DNA from: Effrenium voratum
Lineage: Eukaryota; Sar; Dinophyceae; Suessiales; Symbiodiniaceae
NCBI GenBank assembly: GCA_963377175.1
Contig: CAUJNA010003831.1
Span: forward strand, 1 to 64,000
Direction of reading: 5' to 3'
Length of the DNA stretch: 64,000 bases
The position numbers and the translations under genes were made by a program. The notes under the pieces are model-generated. The model had not been told where the DNA came from, made no database searches, and was given only the letters and a program-made list of their open reading frames with translations. This document shows, piece after piece, positions 34,701 to 49,700 of the stretch; within the stretch, counting starts at the first letter, position 1, and every line of letters begins with the position of its first letter.

Positions 34701-37700
34701 GCTACCTTCCGGAAGCCATCCGCAACTACCTGGCGCGCCTGTCTTGGTCCCATGGGGACGAGGAGATCTTCAGCACACAGCAGGCGAGAGTTTCCCGCGG
34801 GGGGGTTTTCTGGACCAACCCAAAAAGGGTCCAAGTGTTTCGCGAACCCACGGACGGTTGGAAAAAGAGGTGGGAGGGGACGTCAGAAGTTTGATAGCCA
34901 CAGGAGACCGACCTTTTTGGCGAGAAACATGCTGGGCTTCCACAAAGCACAGGCACAGTAGTACCCCTCCAGATCGGGCATCGCCTGCTGGGCAGTTGTC
35001 CCGCAATTGTCCTTTCTATTCCGTGGTTTGGTTCAACACTGCGTGACACCCCGAAAAGAATCAAGAAGGGCAAGTGTCTGGAAGTCTTGCAGTAAGGATT
35101 CCTCACGAAGCCAAAACTTCTTTAAGCGTGAATCCGCTGGCTTTTAGACAAGATACGAGATGATAATGAAATCCGACCCAGTTTGTCATTGGGACGTTTG
35201 AACGCCCACGTCCTCCGTTCGTGTGCCCTGAGCGAAAAGGGGCATTTGCCATGGCGAGGACATTTGCCATGCCGAATCGGGTGCTCCAATCTCGATGGAA
35301 GTCCTTCATGTGAAGCCTGGTAGACCAAACGGGCTGTGTGTAGCAGAGGTGCAGATCCCACACTAGAATGGTTTGCAATCAGCGCTTTTGGTGAAGGTCT
35401 CAGATGAATTAAATCCTCTAGATCCCGACCAGTCTGATTCGCCAGTCATCCTTATTGAGCTCCTAAGTTGACAACATAGATAAACCAAGCTTATCCGCCA
35501 TATTTTTTACTCGAAAGTGACGCCATTTCTTCCATGAAGTTCTTTTGGACCTATCGGCGTATCGGTATGCAACTTCTGTTCAGAATTCATTTGACCCCAA
35601 CATCAAGACTTCATCCCCCTCAGGCGATCGAATGGTTCAGCTTGAGCGCCTGCTCGAGAGGACTGCGTCGAACAAACTCTGCGGTAGTTATGGGGACTCA
35701 TGGGGACCTATTCTACATCTTGAGTCACGCAAGCTCCCTGGACATGTTCTATTTGGTGCAACAAATACGTAGCGGACAAAGCCAGCATCAGGTTGGTCCA
35801 GGGTTAGGGCCCTTTGTGGACCCCATGATCGTATTGCTTTTTCTCGAGGGTGAGGCCAGACAGCTTGAATTCGCTTTTTTTGGGCGGTCGGGGCTTCGAC
35901 AAAGCATGACATATGAGCTGCTCCAAGCACCATTTCACTTGGGGTCAGTGGGGCTATACTATGCATCCCTGAATGCGGAATTAGACAATCATTGTAAGGG
36001 TTCCCGTTGAGGGAGGTAGACCCATGAGCCAAAGAAGGCACATGCAGGATGCAGGGCTCCCTCCCGTCGAGATTTCTGGAAATGCCATGCTTGAAACCAT
36101 GAATCAAGGGATTCCTGTCCTTTCGGTTTCCTTTCCAAGCTATCTTTAAAGCGTCTCCAGGTTTCACACCTGCGACGATATGCTCGACTGCTCCCCCCAA
36201 CTGCACCGCTTCGGTTAAAGCGCTCAATAGAGGAGCACCCTGCTTCGACTTTGAGAAGCTCAATGTGCTGAATCAGCACTACATCAAGGAGGCTGGGATA
36301 TTGAGAGCGTCCGGACAGCCCGACAGCCTGAAGATAAGGCATGTTTGGAGCGTTGGGCCCTGAACATGTGAGCTCAACAGCTTGGTCGAAGGGTCTTGCC
36401 CTCCTGCGGTTGGGGGGGTGACAAGTTTCTTGCAGGGTTCCTTCCTCTGACGGCTTCCTTCCGGGCTCCCCACCAACGGTGCTTTCTACATTTCGGGATG
36501 GGCGACCATGGGCGTTTGTAAGGCCGACCACCACCGGCTCTTCGAGATCGTGCTGAAGCTCTTTCCAGAGGCCCGGCCGATGCCTGACTTGTGGGTCATG
36601 GGCGAGGGGTCGACATGAAGTTTTTCTGACGCGTGTACAAGACCTTCGAAAGAGACTTGTCATGGTCAGTTCAAGAAATTGGGTACAGAAGCAAATGAGC
36701 ATCCGCTGCAGTTGCTTTCATGCTACCTGCATGGATGCCTGTCTCACAATGTTGATTCAAGGGGGTTCTGATGGGAGGAGGGTGGGGTGCCTAATCTTGT
36801 TTTGTGCCGTTTTTGTTGTTTCCTATCCCATTGTCCACCCAAACATGAGAACGCACTCTCCCAGATCACGTCGTTCTAGTATAAGCTAACATCACACAAA
36901 CAAATAAAATCTCTGGTTTAGGGCGCCGATGTTTGAACATGTTTCACATGTTCTAAATTTCATGTATTTTTGAGTTTCTTTTTGCAGGCGATACAATTTT
37001 TGACCACTGTTTGTTCTTAAGTATTTGTGATTGTCTCCGTACTTGTTTTTCATTTGTTTCTCCGTTTGTCTCCGCTTGTGCGTGTTGATTCGGATGTTAC
37101 GAGTTTTCTTCCCGCTCGTGCTGTAGCAGGTTGAACGCACCCAGGAGCCAGGTATCCAAGTGTGGCATGCAAATTCACGAATTGCTGGCGAGTCACCGAC
37201 TACGGTAGATGACGGTGTAATGTTTTTTTTGGGTATACCCATACATATATATATATATATACTGGGCTGTCCTCAGATCCCCCACTAAAAGTGAATAACT
37301 TTTAGTGGGTTAGATGAAAAGCCAACCACTAAACACTAAAATGCGAAAAGGCTAAGGAATCGGCATGCATTAGAGATCGGAACCCGCTCTGGTATCAGAG
37401 AAAGCCAGTTTCCACGGCTCCTGGGCTCACCAGGAGCCTTTGGGCTCATCCGTTTGGTCCCCTGGTGGCCGAATGCAACTGGGACACCTGGGACCCCAGG
37501 TCCCTGGTGTCACCGGCCGCAAGGCCCTTGTAAAGGCCCCTCCAGAAGAGGCAAAGAACGAAGGACACATCAACACCACGTCTTGGACCCAGGGTTCCGC
37601 TTTTCGACTACCCCAAGATGGGCTTAAACCCAGAGGTGCTCCTTCCGGGGGGGGAATGATTTAGTCTACCTGGTGAAACAGGTGAAGCCCCGGCCGGCCA

Positions 37701-38173
37701 CCGGTGGCCTTTTGGACAGGAGGCCCCTGGACCTAGGTGAAGGCCTTCGAGGCCAAGTTCCGGGACGAGCGCGTGGCCGGCATGCTGAAGGTTCGCGCCA
37801 AGACCCTCATCGAGTACAAGCAGGCGGCGGCGGCACGGCGGCCGATTCGGGGTGAGTCACAGCTGTAATGTTCGGGCGACACGAAATGCGTCTACCACTG
37901 GTTCAATGGGACTTATATCACTTATATCATACTGGGTGAATACCATTGTCGGGTAGGTGCGCCACCCATTTTAGTCGATTTTGGTGGGGATTGGGATGTT
38001 CACTTGGGGTACGGGATTTTAACCCATGGCCATATATATATATATATATCCTTAAGGGAGTTTTGTGAGTATGCGACCTGAAGGTCCCTTGCTTGGATTC
38101 CCTAGTTCTTGTTGGTTATTTTCAGTGATTAGCTCCTTCGCAAAACTCCAAGTTGGAGTTCCCTTGCGAATCC

Positions 38174-38223
<50 letters not shown>

Positions 38224-41200
38224 AAGTCTACTACCCTTTTCCAAGGACCTAAGGAAGCAGCCCAACATTGAGTGATGTTTATGGGGCAAAACACCATGCC
38301 CTTTGGCTGGACCAAGGAGACTGGAGCCACAAGAGGTACTTTTCGGGAGCCTGGGGCGGGGTTCCGTCATTTCTGGTCAAACCTGCCACTTCGATGGTTG
38401 GCCCCCTTGCCTGCGCCCTGGTTGCGTGCCCCCAAGCAGCCGCACACACTAAAGCCAGCTTCTGTGCAACTATTGCTAGTCTGGGGACGGGGCGGCCCAC
38501 CCGAACGAATTGCCACCAAAGCCCGAGCGTGTTTCCCATGCCCCAGCCAGGCATCAGGATTCCCATCATGGACTGACCAGTTGTATGTGCAACCAACTTA
38601 GTAAGAAGGAGATACACACCATGATCGTGCCCCCTCAAAGCCACTCTTTGGGAGTTTTGGGGCCCATTGTTTTTTCCACCAGGCCGCAGACTTTTTCACG
38701 GCGAAGCGGCCGCTGCAGGTGTCGCCGGCCGCGGCTCCTTGGAGTGTATGGGAACGGGAGGGCGGGCCCTGAGTGAAGAAGCCCGTTCCACATTTGGAGT
38801 ACCTCCACCAAATCCCTGCCCGCATGTGCCAAACACTACGCAAGTTTCGCAGCCACAGGCCGGCACAGGTTTCGGCAGCTCCTGCGTCCAATCAGCACCC
38901 TCCGGATTAAGACCATGTCCGCGCGCGCGATCGAGGCCAAGGATCTCACTCCTGCAGCCAACGAGCACCTGCAGACGCTGGTGGAGGAATTGGGGAGCCA
39001 CGGCCTGGGAAAGGAAATGGACCTGGAGGGCTGCCCAAGGGCAGGCCTTTTTTTTTTTTGGGGGGGGGGATTCATAAGCCTTTTTTTCTTTTTTTTCTTT
39101 TTTTTTTTTTTTTTTCTTGGGGTTGGATTCTTTTCTGAAGCGCAGGTAGTATCCCAGCAGAAACCCCAGCACCCTTCCGGAAGCCTGCTGAAAGCTCCAA
39201 GCAACCCTTTCCAAATGTTTGTTTCCTTCAGGGAACAATGACGATGAACATCAAGGGCCGCGGGGTCCCGAATTGGATCCCTTTCTTCGTCAGTTTTGTG
39301 AGCAACCCTTGAGTATCGGGGATGAAAGGAGGACTTTTCGAAGGAACTATCCATCTACCAATTGGGGGGATTCACGGAAAGGGTACCTTTCGTGGAACAG
39401 CGGTCTTTTTGTGAAGGAAGGGCCAGCATGAGCCCGCGACGGGAGGCCTAGATGTACCTGCAGCCCAACCATGTGCCCCTGCAGTTGGTTTTTGCACAGG
39501 CGCAAGTGAAACTTGGTCACATACAGGGTACATAACAATAGCTAAATGTATAGTCGGGGGAAACCAGCTGTGCCCAAGGAATTTGTGGATTGGGTTTCCC
39601 TCTGTTTTCCCTGGAGTTGGTTCAATACTATTGGGCGTTCACAGCAATTCCAGTCGCGGAGCCGTCTTTCGGTCGCCGTGTTGGGGCCGATGGAATGGAT
39701 AGTGGTCAAGCACCCTTTCGGTGCCGAAGTCTCGGCTCACGGGCCTCAGGAATTTGGACAAGAGGCTTGGGTGGTGCTGGGCCTCTGAGGAACAGCGGAG
39801 AATGGAGCCCAGAAGCTTTGGAGACGCACATCAAAGGCGGGTTTGGTGCGGGGGGTGGGTGGGGGTGGGGCTGGTGCGATTGGGTGTTGGACCGATTGGG
39901 TTAAATCGTGGTTGGTGACAGCGCCCCTGACCCTTGAAGGTCAAGGAAGTGCAAGTGGACGACATGAGAAGGATGCAGAAATGGACAACCCTCGATTGTA
40001 TCCCTGCAAAAAAGAGAACTCTCGGAACTTCACATGCTTGACATTTGAAAGCTCTGCCTCTGAATCAGAGGGCGTGTGGCAGTTAACGAAGGACATGTTT
40101 CAATTGCAGGACGCAGTGATGGTGGTTTGCCATTTAGCGCGTGAAGATTTGGAGCAGTTTCCTTTCGGCCCACCAGTTCAAAGGGGCTGCTAAGCAGCAC
40201 TGCTCTCCATTGCGCCCACTTGGTTCTGCGCCGCTCTCAAGCAAAAGGGGGGAGCTGCCAGGCTTTTTCTGTCCCAAACTTTGCGCTGCCGTTTAAACTC
40301 TGCCAGGTGACTGGTTCTGGTTGAAGGTCAACCCATTCTTTGCGGGAGAGCTATGAGCCTTAAGGCAAGTCAGACGAGAGGCTCAGCGCCAGGTGTGGTG
40401 GCCGCGCGTGGCCTGAAGCTGGGGACCTTCGCGAAGCCCGTGAGGGCTGCGCCCGAAGCCCCAGAAGTCCTCGGTTCGTTGGTGGTGTGCCTGGAGGTGT
40501 GTGGCTGGCTGGGGGGGGGGGGGGCGATTTGGGTGCTTTGTTTGCCGCCGAGAAAAATCCGGAAACACAGGTCAGGGCCTCTTTCACATGGCCAGGAGTG
40601 TATGATCTAGAGGTTTCAGCATGCTGAAAGATGCGCCAGTGCAATCTCGGCAAGATGGGCTTGTCTCCGACTGGCGAACCCCAAGATAGTTGCCGTCCAT
40701 GTTGTTTTCTCTTTAAAAACAGCCTAGGACAAGAGCACACCCAAATGCGAAGCGGCTAAACCAATCTTGGCCACGGCCCAGCAAACCATAGCTTCGCCCT
40801 CTGAGCTATCCATACACCTCACTCCGGCAGTCGCCTGCCTCCAAACATTCTTGGCTCTCGGTCACCTGTCATCGCCTACAGAGATCAATTCCCCCAAGCA
40901 AGTAAAGCAAGAAGCCGAGCGTGAGATCGCGCAACTTGCCATGAGCGTGTGAAGCAACTGCAATGGAGAACACACCCATTCCTCATTGAAATCCTGGCTG
41001 TTCCATGAGCTTCCACAAGTTTTTTTTTGTTTTTTAACCTCAAATCGCAGAAGTTCGCTCACTAACTGGCAACAAGCCAGCTGTTCGAAGGGTTCAGTTT
41101 GACTTTTCGCCTATTCCAGCGAGGCTTACACTTATCAGTGACCTAGTCCACGCCTGGCTTTGACAAACGGATCAACAGGTGGTTCCCAAGAATCGGGGAT

Positions 41201-42892
41201 GGGAATTTAACTTCCCGGGAACATGAGAAAATGTTCATTGAGCTTCCGCTGAACGAAGTACCCAAGGGAGGGCCCAGTGGAGTTGGGAGGGCCCCTCCCT
41301 CCCTGCCACCCCACGTCAGAGCTGGGCGAGGCTGACGGGGTCCACGGCCTCGCCGGGGCTCTTCGAGGTGATTTGGGCCGTGGGCAAGGAGGAGGTCCTG
41401 GCCCGGCTGAGGCGCCAAACGCCCCGTTTTGGCATTTCCGGATCGCGGGTCTCCAAAAGTGGCAGCTCAAAGTCCATGTGTGCATGGTCACCATGGTCGC
41501 CATGGTCGCCATGGTCGCCATGGTCTCACCACGCTTTTGAGATTTTGCTCCCTTAAACTACTGCCGCCAGGGCTGCCATTGCGGGGGACTACCAGGCGGG
41601 ACTTGAGACATCACGGGAATGTCTTGGGACGCAGCGCATAGCCAAAGGCCGCCTCAGGCTGTGGGTTGGGCTTTCGTGGGTTGGGCCAAAACGAGCGCAA
41701 GTGGTGCATCGCAGAACATGCCGAGAAGGAGGGGGGGTCCTGCGTGAGGCTTGTGGGATCCTAAGCTTGGCCTTTCACTGAAGCCCCCGGCACTTGCGCT
41801 CCCATTCTACATGTGGATGAAGCATTCGTCGCGTAGGTGGCCTGAGCTGTGAGCCCCGTGGCCCATAGGCCTATTCTGGACCCTCTTGGCCCTCTGGGTC
41901 TCTCTGTACAAAGATAGATGCGGGCGCTGGCTTTGGCTCCATCCTTTCCGCATTAGAAAAAGGGGGCGGGCAGCCGGGCGCAATGCAAGGTGTGGCTCCC
42001 GCCACATCTGTGGACTGTGTTGCGTCGCTGCTTGGTAGTCTCAGTAATACATTGCATCAGTTTTGGAAGGATGGTTGGATGGAAGGTGAAGGGATTTGAG
42101 TTCTGCTCCGTTCTGCTCCACTGGTCTAAGCTTGCTACACAGACCAGTGCCGTGGTTCCCGAACTGTTGCCCTGTTTCAATGCTGCTTTGCAGGGGAATT
42201 CTCCTGGACAGACACGAGCAGAGGAACCTGAGACATGCACAGACAACCACGCCAAGCCAACTGCAACACGGGGAGGAGTTCTGACGTTACGAACCAAGAG
42301 GAACATGCCGCTCAAAACGGCCCGAGACATCGAACCTGATCGTCCATTGGCCAGAGGTCCCTATGTTTTTGCTTGAAGCAAGCTTAACTATCATTTTCTG
42401 GAGCAATCGTAGCAGAGTTTTCTCTTGACGGGGTAATGCTTGCGGGCCGAATATGGGAAGCTCTGTTGGCTTGACCGTCAGGACCTCTTAGAAACTCTCG
42501 CTCGGCATAAGGCCGGCATCTCCTCCGACATCTCGCAGCCTGGCGCGTTTGTGCGCGTTTTCTTTGTTCTTCAGGCCACTCAAAGGATTGGGCTGACTTT
42601 GTCATAGCCCGGCGCGTTCGCATACGGCACGTGGGCGTGTCTTTTCAAAATGGAGGTTCAACCAAAAGGCGGTCCCCTAAAAAAAGACACACCCACGTGT
42701 ACCTGTCTTTGCATGAGGTACTACCTGAACTCCCACCACGTTGACTTCCATGCGCGGGCCACTGTGAGACGGCCTGTAGCAGTTAGTGAGGAGATCATGC
42801 GAGGCCATCAGCAGCATGCAAGCGTCCAGCAGCGCCATTGGTTCGGTCGTAGGGTGTGGGGCATGCGGTCTTTTAGAGATTTGGCTCTTACG

Positions 42893-42930
<38 letters not shown>

Positions 42931-45900
42931 TTTTGTCTGATTGTGAAACTTCAAGTGATGTTTACCTGGATGCCCAGTTTCAGTTTTGCCAGTTGCTAAA
43001 CAAGGGCTAGACACAGTCGATTCAGGGTTTTTGGGCAATATCCTTGGCATCTTGTAAATGTTGCTGTCGTCGTTGTTTCTGGTCATGTAAACTATTTGCA
43101 TAGTGGCACAAACCGCGTACTCATTTGTGAGCGCCCTGAAAATGGCAGTCATCTGACTAAGGATTTGAGTGGGCGTTTGCTGCGGTAGGCATTAGCTCAT
43201 CTTCGCTCAGAGAGTGATTGTGAATCAACAAATGTTATGGAACCAGTGCATCCATAGCATTGGCGATCACCAGACAGCACAGACCCACATGCATGTCCGG
43301 ACTCGTGGACCTGCAAGACAAAGGCCGTTGGGGGCCCTTTGGGTATGGTGGGAGCTGCTGGTTCTTGTTTTGGGGTCCCCTTCAAGCCCATGAGCGTGCA
43401 TCTATTGATGAATTTGGCGCCTGAATGCCCGCAGGGGCAGGTTTGCTCTGGAGTATGGGAGATGGTTACCCACGCACTTTTTTCTATATACACCAATGCA
43501 TCCAGTAGCCTGCGGCCAGTTTGAGAGGGCCATGGAAGTTCACCACACAAGGGGACAGACCCTGTCACCGTCGCTGGTCGCTGTGACTGAGGTCTGGGCG
43601 ATGCAAGGCATTGCCAAGCCCACAAGCGTTTATGCTACAGCGCTCGGTTGCCCAGTTCGTTCTGTTTCAGTCCAAAGACAGCCGCCTGGTGAGCGGAAAT
43701 CCACATGTCTCAGCCCTGGGCGAGGAATTTGCGCTGGTTTTTGTTTGCCCCAGTATCCCCAAATCTTGATGGTTGCCTCTACAGGTCTAGTCAAGAACCC
43801 GCCAAAAGGGATGCCCCATCAAAAAGACACTCATATGAGTGCTGGTTCATGATATTGGAGAAAGTTAGTCACGGCTAATCAGTGGGTGGTTACTCACCAT
43901 GCTGTTTCGTGTATCTGTTGTTGACACAATCGAGCTGTCAACACATTGATTTGTCTCGAAAAAGGGGCGATCCTCAAAAAAGATCGTTGGCTTTGGTCTC
44001 CCTTAGCAGATCTGTAGGCCCGAAACACCCCTTAAGATTATCCAAACCGAAACAACTAACCCAGCATCACAATCAATACAACAACCATTTCATAGTAATT
44101 ACAATGCACCACGACCTGACATTTTTAGGATCAAACCCTGAACTCGTGTACCCTGAAAGAAGCAAACCGCCGGAGGATCGCTCTCATGCACCGAGCTCAA
44201 CTTCCCGGTGCCAACCAGGTGACTTTCTAAGTGAATGTAGTTTAATCGAACGAGTCTTGCTTAGCGACATTCAAGGATCTCAAGCTCCACCCAAATCTGA
44301 GTCTCATGACTTCCACTTTTGACATCAATGTCGGTCTCCAGACCATTTGGCTGTGGGTCAAAATTAAGCCACCAGGATATGGACCGCAGGTTTTTCCGTC
44401 TTTGGTTCTATTTTCCACGGCAACCCATTTTGGGGTCACCCTATTTTTGACCACCACAGCTACCAGGACATAGGAACAAATCGGCCAAAATCTTCCCATG
44501 TACCAGGCTTCCATTGGGGTGTCACCCCATTTTTGGACCCACCCACCGCCCTTTGGCTCCGACCAAAAAGCCCCCGGCGAGCGCCTCGGATGCATCTCTC
44601 GCTCATCCTTCAGGTCCACGGGCACGGCCGAGAAGATCCTGGGCCGGGCGTGCGAGGAGACTTTTTGGTCGTCTCCTCCTGCCAGGGGTCCCGTTTTGGG
44701 GTTAGCTTTTTTTTTTTCAACCCCCACACGCGCAAAATTGGTGGTTTTTTTTTGGGGTGCCCTAAACCCCGAAAAAATGGGTGTTTTTTGAAAGTGCCGT
44801 TGTTCTGTCGGTGTATCTAAAAAAGCAAGACCACCCTTTGGAACGGTCTGCCATGGGCGCACTCCCACTTCGCGGGCAGGATACCATCACCCTCACCGTG
44901 ACCTGGAAGAACAACAGCGGGTGGTGTTCTCAGAATGCCGGTCGAGGACAAAACCGTCCCAGAGTCAGACAGATAGGAAAAGGGCTGCCTCCCTGGCTAA
45001 AAGTCTGGAGCAGGAATACGGTCGTGTCTCATGAATAGGGGAACAAAATGGGCTTCGGGCTTCGGCTTTCTTTAAACAAAGTGTCAACATAGACGCGCCG
45101 ACTTCCAGGCTTCTGAGCGAGTTGCCTTGCGCCGTGCACACGCGCAAGGTCCACCGGTCACGCCTTGTACACTTCCTCTTGGACTGCCAGCAAGGTGCGC
45201 GATGTGCGTTCCCAGTCCTTGTCCAGTAGCTTCCCTATTTTGGGCACATAGGGGAGTGGTCAAATCTATGGCCCTTGCTTGGACCTTGGTGCCGCCTTGT
45301 GCCGCCTTTTCAAGGGGATTCCAACAAGTGCCCGTAATTTTGACAACCCCCAGTAAGATCCTTGTGGGCGATTGACCTCTGTTTGTTTTCCCATTCAAAG
45401 AGTCCCAAAATCAGTATCGTCACAAAGAGATACACCCTTCTTAATTTTTTCCCAGAGGTTCCAGTGGTGGAGTTCATGAGACTCCATTTGCACCTGAGTT
45501 TGCAGCAAGTCCCCGACTTTTGGGTTGTTCCATTCTGATTCCAGCTGGCCTCCTCCAGTCTTCCTCAATGCTCGAGAAGGCATCAGGCCAGGCTCAAGGA
45601 GGAACCCCTGGCAGCAGTTTTTCGGTCAGTAAATCTGAAGTTGGAAGTTGCTTGAGCCCCGTTCAGTTGGAATTCATATCCACATGGGCAAAGGTGACTC
45701 CGTTCGGGTATGTCTTGGCGGAAGATAAAAGGGGAGAGAGTTTCCGAATCTGACAAGACAGACACTTGCATAAGATCTTCCACCCCTCATCACTGCAGCC
45801 ACTCATTGATTGCCTTGCACCTGAAAGACACCCAGGACATGGCGAGATGGTTGTTGCCCTGAGGCGTTACAATGGATCGACAGACTTTCCTGAGCTAGGA

Positions 45901-46174
45901 TGCATTTTACATTTCACTGACAAAAGCTGGAGCAAAGAATCGAATTGTGCGCCTCACTCCAAAGAGTTCCCTTTCTCGGTGATCACCCCATCCCTTGATT
46001 ATTGCCAGTAAAATTTCAGATGATTTTGACGGGTCTGACTGACATGGTGCCTCGGTCTGCCAGTCGGACGTGCACTCGCAGCAGCGGTTCTTCTGCCAAA
46101 TGGAAACGGCGGAGGTCACTGTGGACCAGGCGCCGTTTGTGGCCTAGGTCACGATGTGGTGGTGGTGGTGGTGG

Positions 46175-46205
<31 letters not shown>

Positions 46206-46696
46206 GGTGGCGGAGGTGGTGGTAGTGGTCGCGGTTGTGGTGGAGGTGGTGGTCGGTGTTGTTGTTGTGGTGTCGTGGTGTCGTGGTGTCGTGGTGTGGT
46301 GGTGTCGTGGTGTCGTGGTGTCGTGGTCGTCATGGTCGTCATGGTCGTCGTGGTCTTCGTGCTCGCTGTGGGGCGTCGTTCGTGGTGGTCGTGGTTGTCT
46401 TGGTCGTCGTGGTCGTCGTGGTGGTCGTGGCCGTCATAGATTGTCGTGATCGTCCTGATCGACGTAGTGTTTGTGGTGGTTGTGGTCATCGTGGTCGTGG
46501 TCGTGGTCTCGCTTTGTCTTGTGCTTTTTTTCTTTTTTCTTTTTTTTTTTTCTGGTTGCTTGTTTGTTTGATTGTTTGTTGGTTTTGTTTGGTTTGTTTT
46601 TGTGTATGTTTATTTGTCTGTCTTTTTGTCTTTCTGTCTTTCTGTCTTTTTGTCTTTCTGTCTTTCTGTCTTTCTGTCTTTCTGTCTTTCTGTCTT

Positions 46697-46743
<47 letters not shown>

Positions 46744-49700
46744 TTGCTTTTTCACTTCTATCTTTTTTGTTTGTTTGTTTGTTGATTTAATTGTTCATTT
46801 GTTTGTCATTTTGCTCGTTTCATCGTTTTGTCTCATCAGTGCATGCCACGTGCCGCCGCTGGTGCTGGTGCTGCTACCGCTGCTAGCCTTGCTGCCACTG
46901 CTGCTTCCCGACCGGACGACATCAAGCGTGCTGCGCCCGCTACAAGCCACTGACTCCAGAAGCGCAGGCTCATCGAGGATACTACGTCGCCGAGGATGGC
47001 GTTGGGCGCGGGCACCGAGCCTCAAGGCACCAACCCCACGTTGCGCTGCCAAACTGGTGCCAGCACACACCGATTTCGTCGGGTTGCACAAGGGCAGCCC
47101 TGCTTCCTTCACGTGAGAGAGAAGCCTCGCGACAAGTTGCTTTCATGCCGAGGTTTAATTCCTGCAATCCGCTCTTCATCCGCAACAAGCCGGACTGGGC
47201 TACGATGCGAGTTGACGGTCTCTTCTTGCCTTTGTAGCGGTAATCTAATTTAGTCTCACTTGATTGGCATTGATTGCGGACTCTGCATGCAGTGCTGCAA
47301 CGCTGACTGACTCATTGCCCTTGAAATCTGCCCTGAAGATGCATGGCTTGCTTACGCTTGTCGGGGCACTCTCCTTGCATTGCATGGGCAAGCGCGAAGG
47401 CAGGTTGGCAGATAGTGGACACGTCAGGACTCCTTGGGCAGATACGTGGGTCAGAGCTGCTACGGGCCCTCCTGGCTTTATTTACCAGAGACCCAGCGAC
47501 AGGCCCCTCTGCACTTGCATGTGTGTCTAACCAGATGCATGCCATTGTCTAAACTGGAGCGCGTGGTGTAGCGATGCCATTCATGTAGTTCTGCTCACGC
47601 GGCAGAAACACGCAAGGTGTTAGGCGACAGAATTGAGTGAATTCAGGCGGCAGTAGCTCCGGCTCAAAGCAAGGTGCAACCTGGAAGTGCCTGAGTAGGC
47701 ACTCTGACAGAGACAGACATAGCCACAGGCACTCTGACAGAGGCAGACATAGCCACATGGGGATACGTTCCTCCACCCCCAAACACACTTTTCCTTTTGG
47801 TTTCCCCTGAAAACTAGGCAACCGTATTTTTGTTTGAGGTAGACCGGTGTGCTTAGCATGAGCCTCAGTAGCACTTCAAGCCTGGAGTTGGTGGTGGCCT
47901 GCGCTGCTAGCACGCCGCGGGGGAAGAATCAGAGCGTTGGAAAGGGCACCTCGAGCCATGCGTGTTGAATCGACAAGGCCGCTGGCCATTCTTGGCATTG
48001 GGAGAATGAAATCGGACCTGGGGACGTTTTTGTTGTTGTTACACTTGTTTTCTCATTTAACGGGCGGACCTGGGACATCCTTAGAAAAAAGAAAGAGTTC
48101 CTTCTTCTCATTTAACGGGCCAGGTACGTGTCCTTCGAGCGCTTCGTGGACGCGGCCGCGGCCATCACCCAGGCGCCGCGCGACGGGCCGGCGACTTCGC
48201 GTTCGGCTGCAGCTTTTTGGGGGGAGGAGTCTGCTGGAGAAGAGGTCCTTGCGCAAGGAAGGGCTGGTTCTGAGGCCAAGCTGGCCGTTTGTCAGTTCAT
48301 GGTTCAGTGAGAACACCCTTCCCCGGTTCGGCAAAAGAGGGGGACTGCCCAAATAGACCAGGCGGCTGCAACATGGAGACAACTTTGGCGCCAAAAAAGA
48401 TCTGGTGGCATAGGCCTCATGTGTAGCCATCCCTCAGTTCTTTGGCATGCCGGAATAGCATCCTCGCAGCTTTGTCGTGTTGGACTTAATATCAAGATGG
48501 GCACTTTGCGAGGATCCATATTTAGTGTCCTAAGCTGAGCCTGCGAGCTGGACCCTGAAGATTTCGCGCTGTTGGTTCAGCAGCAAGCATGGTGTGGACT
48601 TCGTGCACTTAGACGCTTTTGTCGGTAGCTTGCCTGACTGCCATCCCAGGCCCAGGTTCGGGTTGTCACACGTCGATTTTTATTTCCCCTTGAGCGTTTT
48701 AGCGGTACAGACCGCAGTTTCGACGTTTCTTGGACGGGGTGAGCCGATCCCCAAATGAGCCAAAATCAAAACCCGGGTAGACGAAAGTTAGTAAGGGACA
48801 ATCCCAACCACAAATAGCTGCGGGCGCCTTCTTAATTCTTTGCATGGTTCTGGGTAGACCATTTTACTACCGGGTTTTGATTATGACTCCAATTGCCCCA
48901 GCTCGCTCAGGGCAAGGCGAAGCCGGAGGACTTCGACACGGAGCTGCCGACGGGGTTCTCCACAGTGCAGGCCTATGGCAAAATGGATTGGCAGGGTCAA
49001 AACCAATTGGATCCCATTTTGGTTGGTAGGTGCACCACCCATTTTAGAACCTATTTTAGATTGGGATGTTCACTGGGGGTACGGGATTTTGACCCATGGC
49101 CAAATGGATTGGAAGTCCATCAAGCCAAGCTTTCCGAGAGAGCGTGCTTTTGATTCTCCCTTCCGATGCAACGCCGGTGTTTGTAAATTCTTTCTTTTTT
49201 TCGAGCCAAGACATTTGTTGAGTTGAGGGACAGCTGAAACAGGGCCAGATGGAGAGCATTCCGATAAAAATGCGACGATCCTTTGTTCTACGCATATTCT
49301 TCCATCGCAATGGAAATATGGTCTTTTGGAGGTGTTTAAAGGTAAGCCGACCGTCGAGCACTCATTTTGGGGCTTGGTCCCAATTTTTGGAAGCACGCCT
49401 CCCCGCGGCCGCCCTTTTTTGCTTAGACCATTTCCTCGGTTCGAAGAATTCAAACTCCACGGCTTTGCTTCGGGTGGACAGCCCAACAGCAGGTAGGACT
49501 GAACTCGGCTCGCCCTTCGGCCTGGAAGAGGGGATCCCACAGTTTTGGCATCTGATGTGCTGAGGGGACCGTCATTTTCTCTGCCGGATATATTTGTGAT
49601 GCCATGGCACTAAAGTAAGGCCTTTTCGGCCTCAACAGCTTTTCGGCCAGAGGGCGGCCTATGGGCCGGAAGAAGGTGGCCAAGGATGCTCGTTTTCGGC

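Noticed and set aside
41423..41556. GluRS C-terminal extension with an (SPW)n repeat up to the stop at 41554
   Set aside because: Bacterial GluRS ends soon after ARLR, and the SPW stretch is a trinucleotide microsatellite (CCATGGTCG)n; an AG|GC donor just after ARLR explains it better. Not fully excluded.
46002..47116. Valine/glycine-rich and Phe/Leu/Cys-rich long frames
   Set aside because: Caused by the TGG and TGTC/TTTC microsatellites. The true coding parts here are only the oxidoreductase exons at 46064-46129 and 46968-47005, in other frames.
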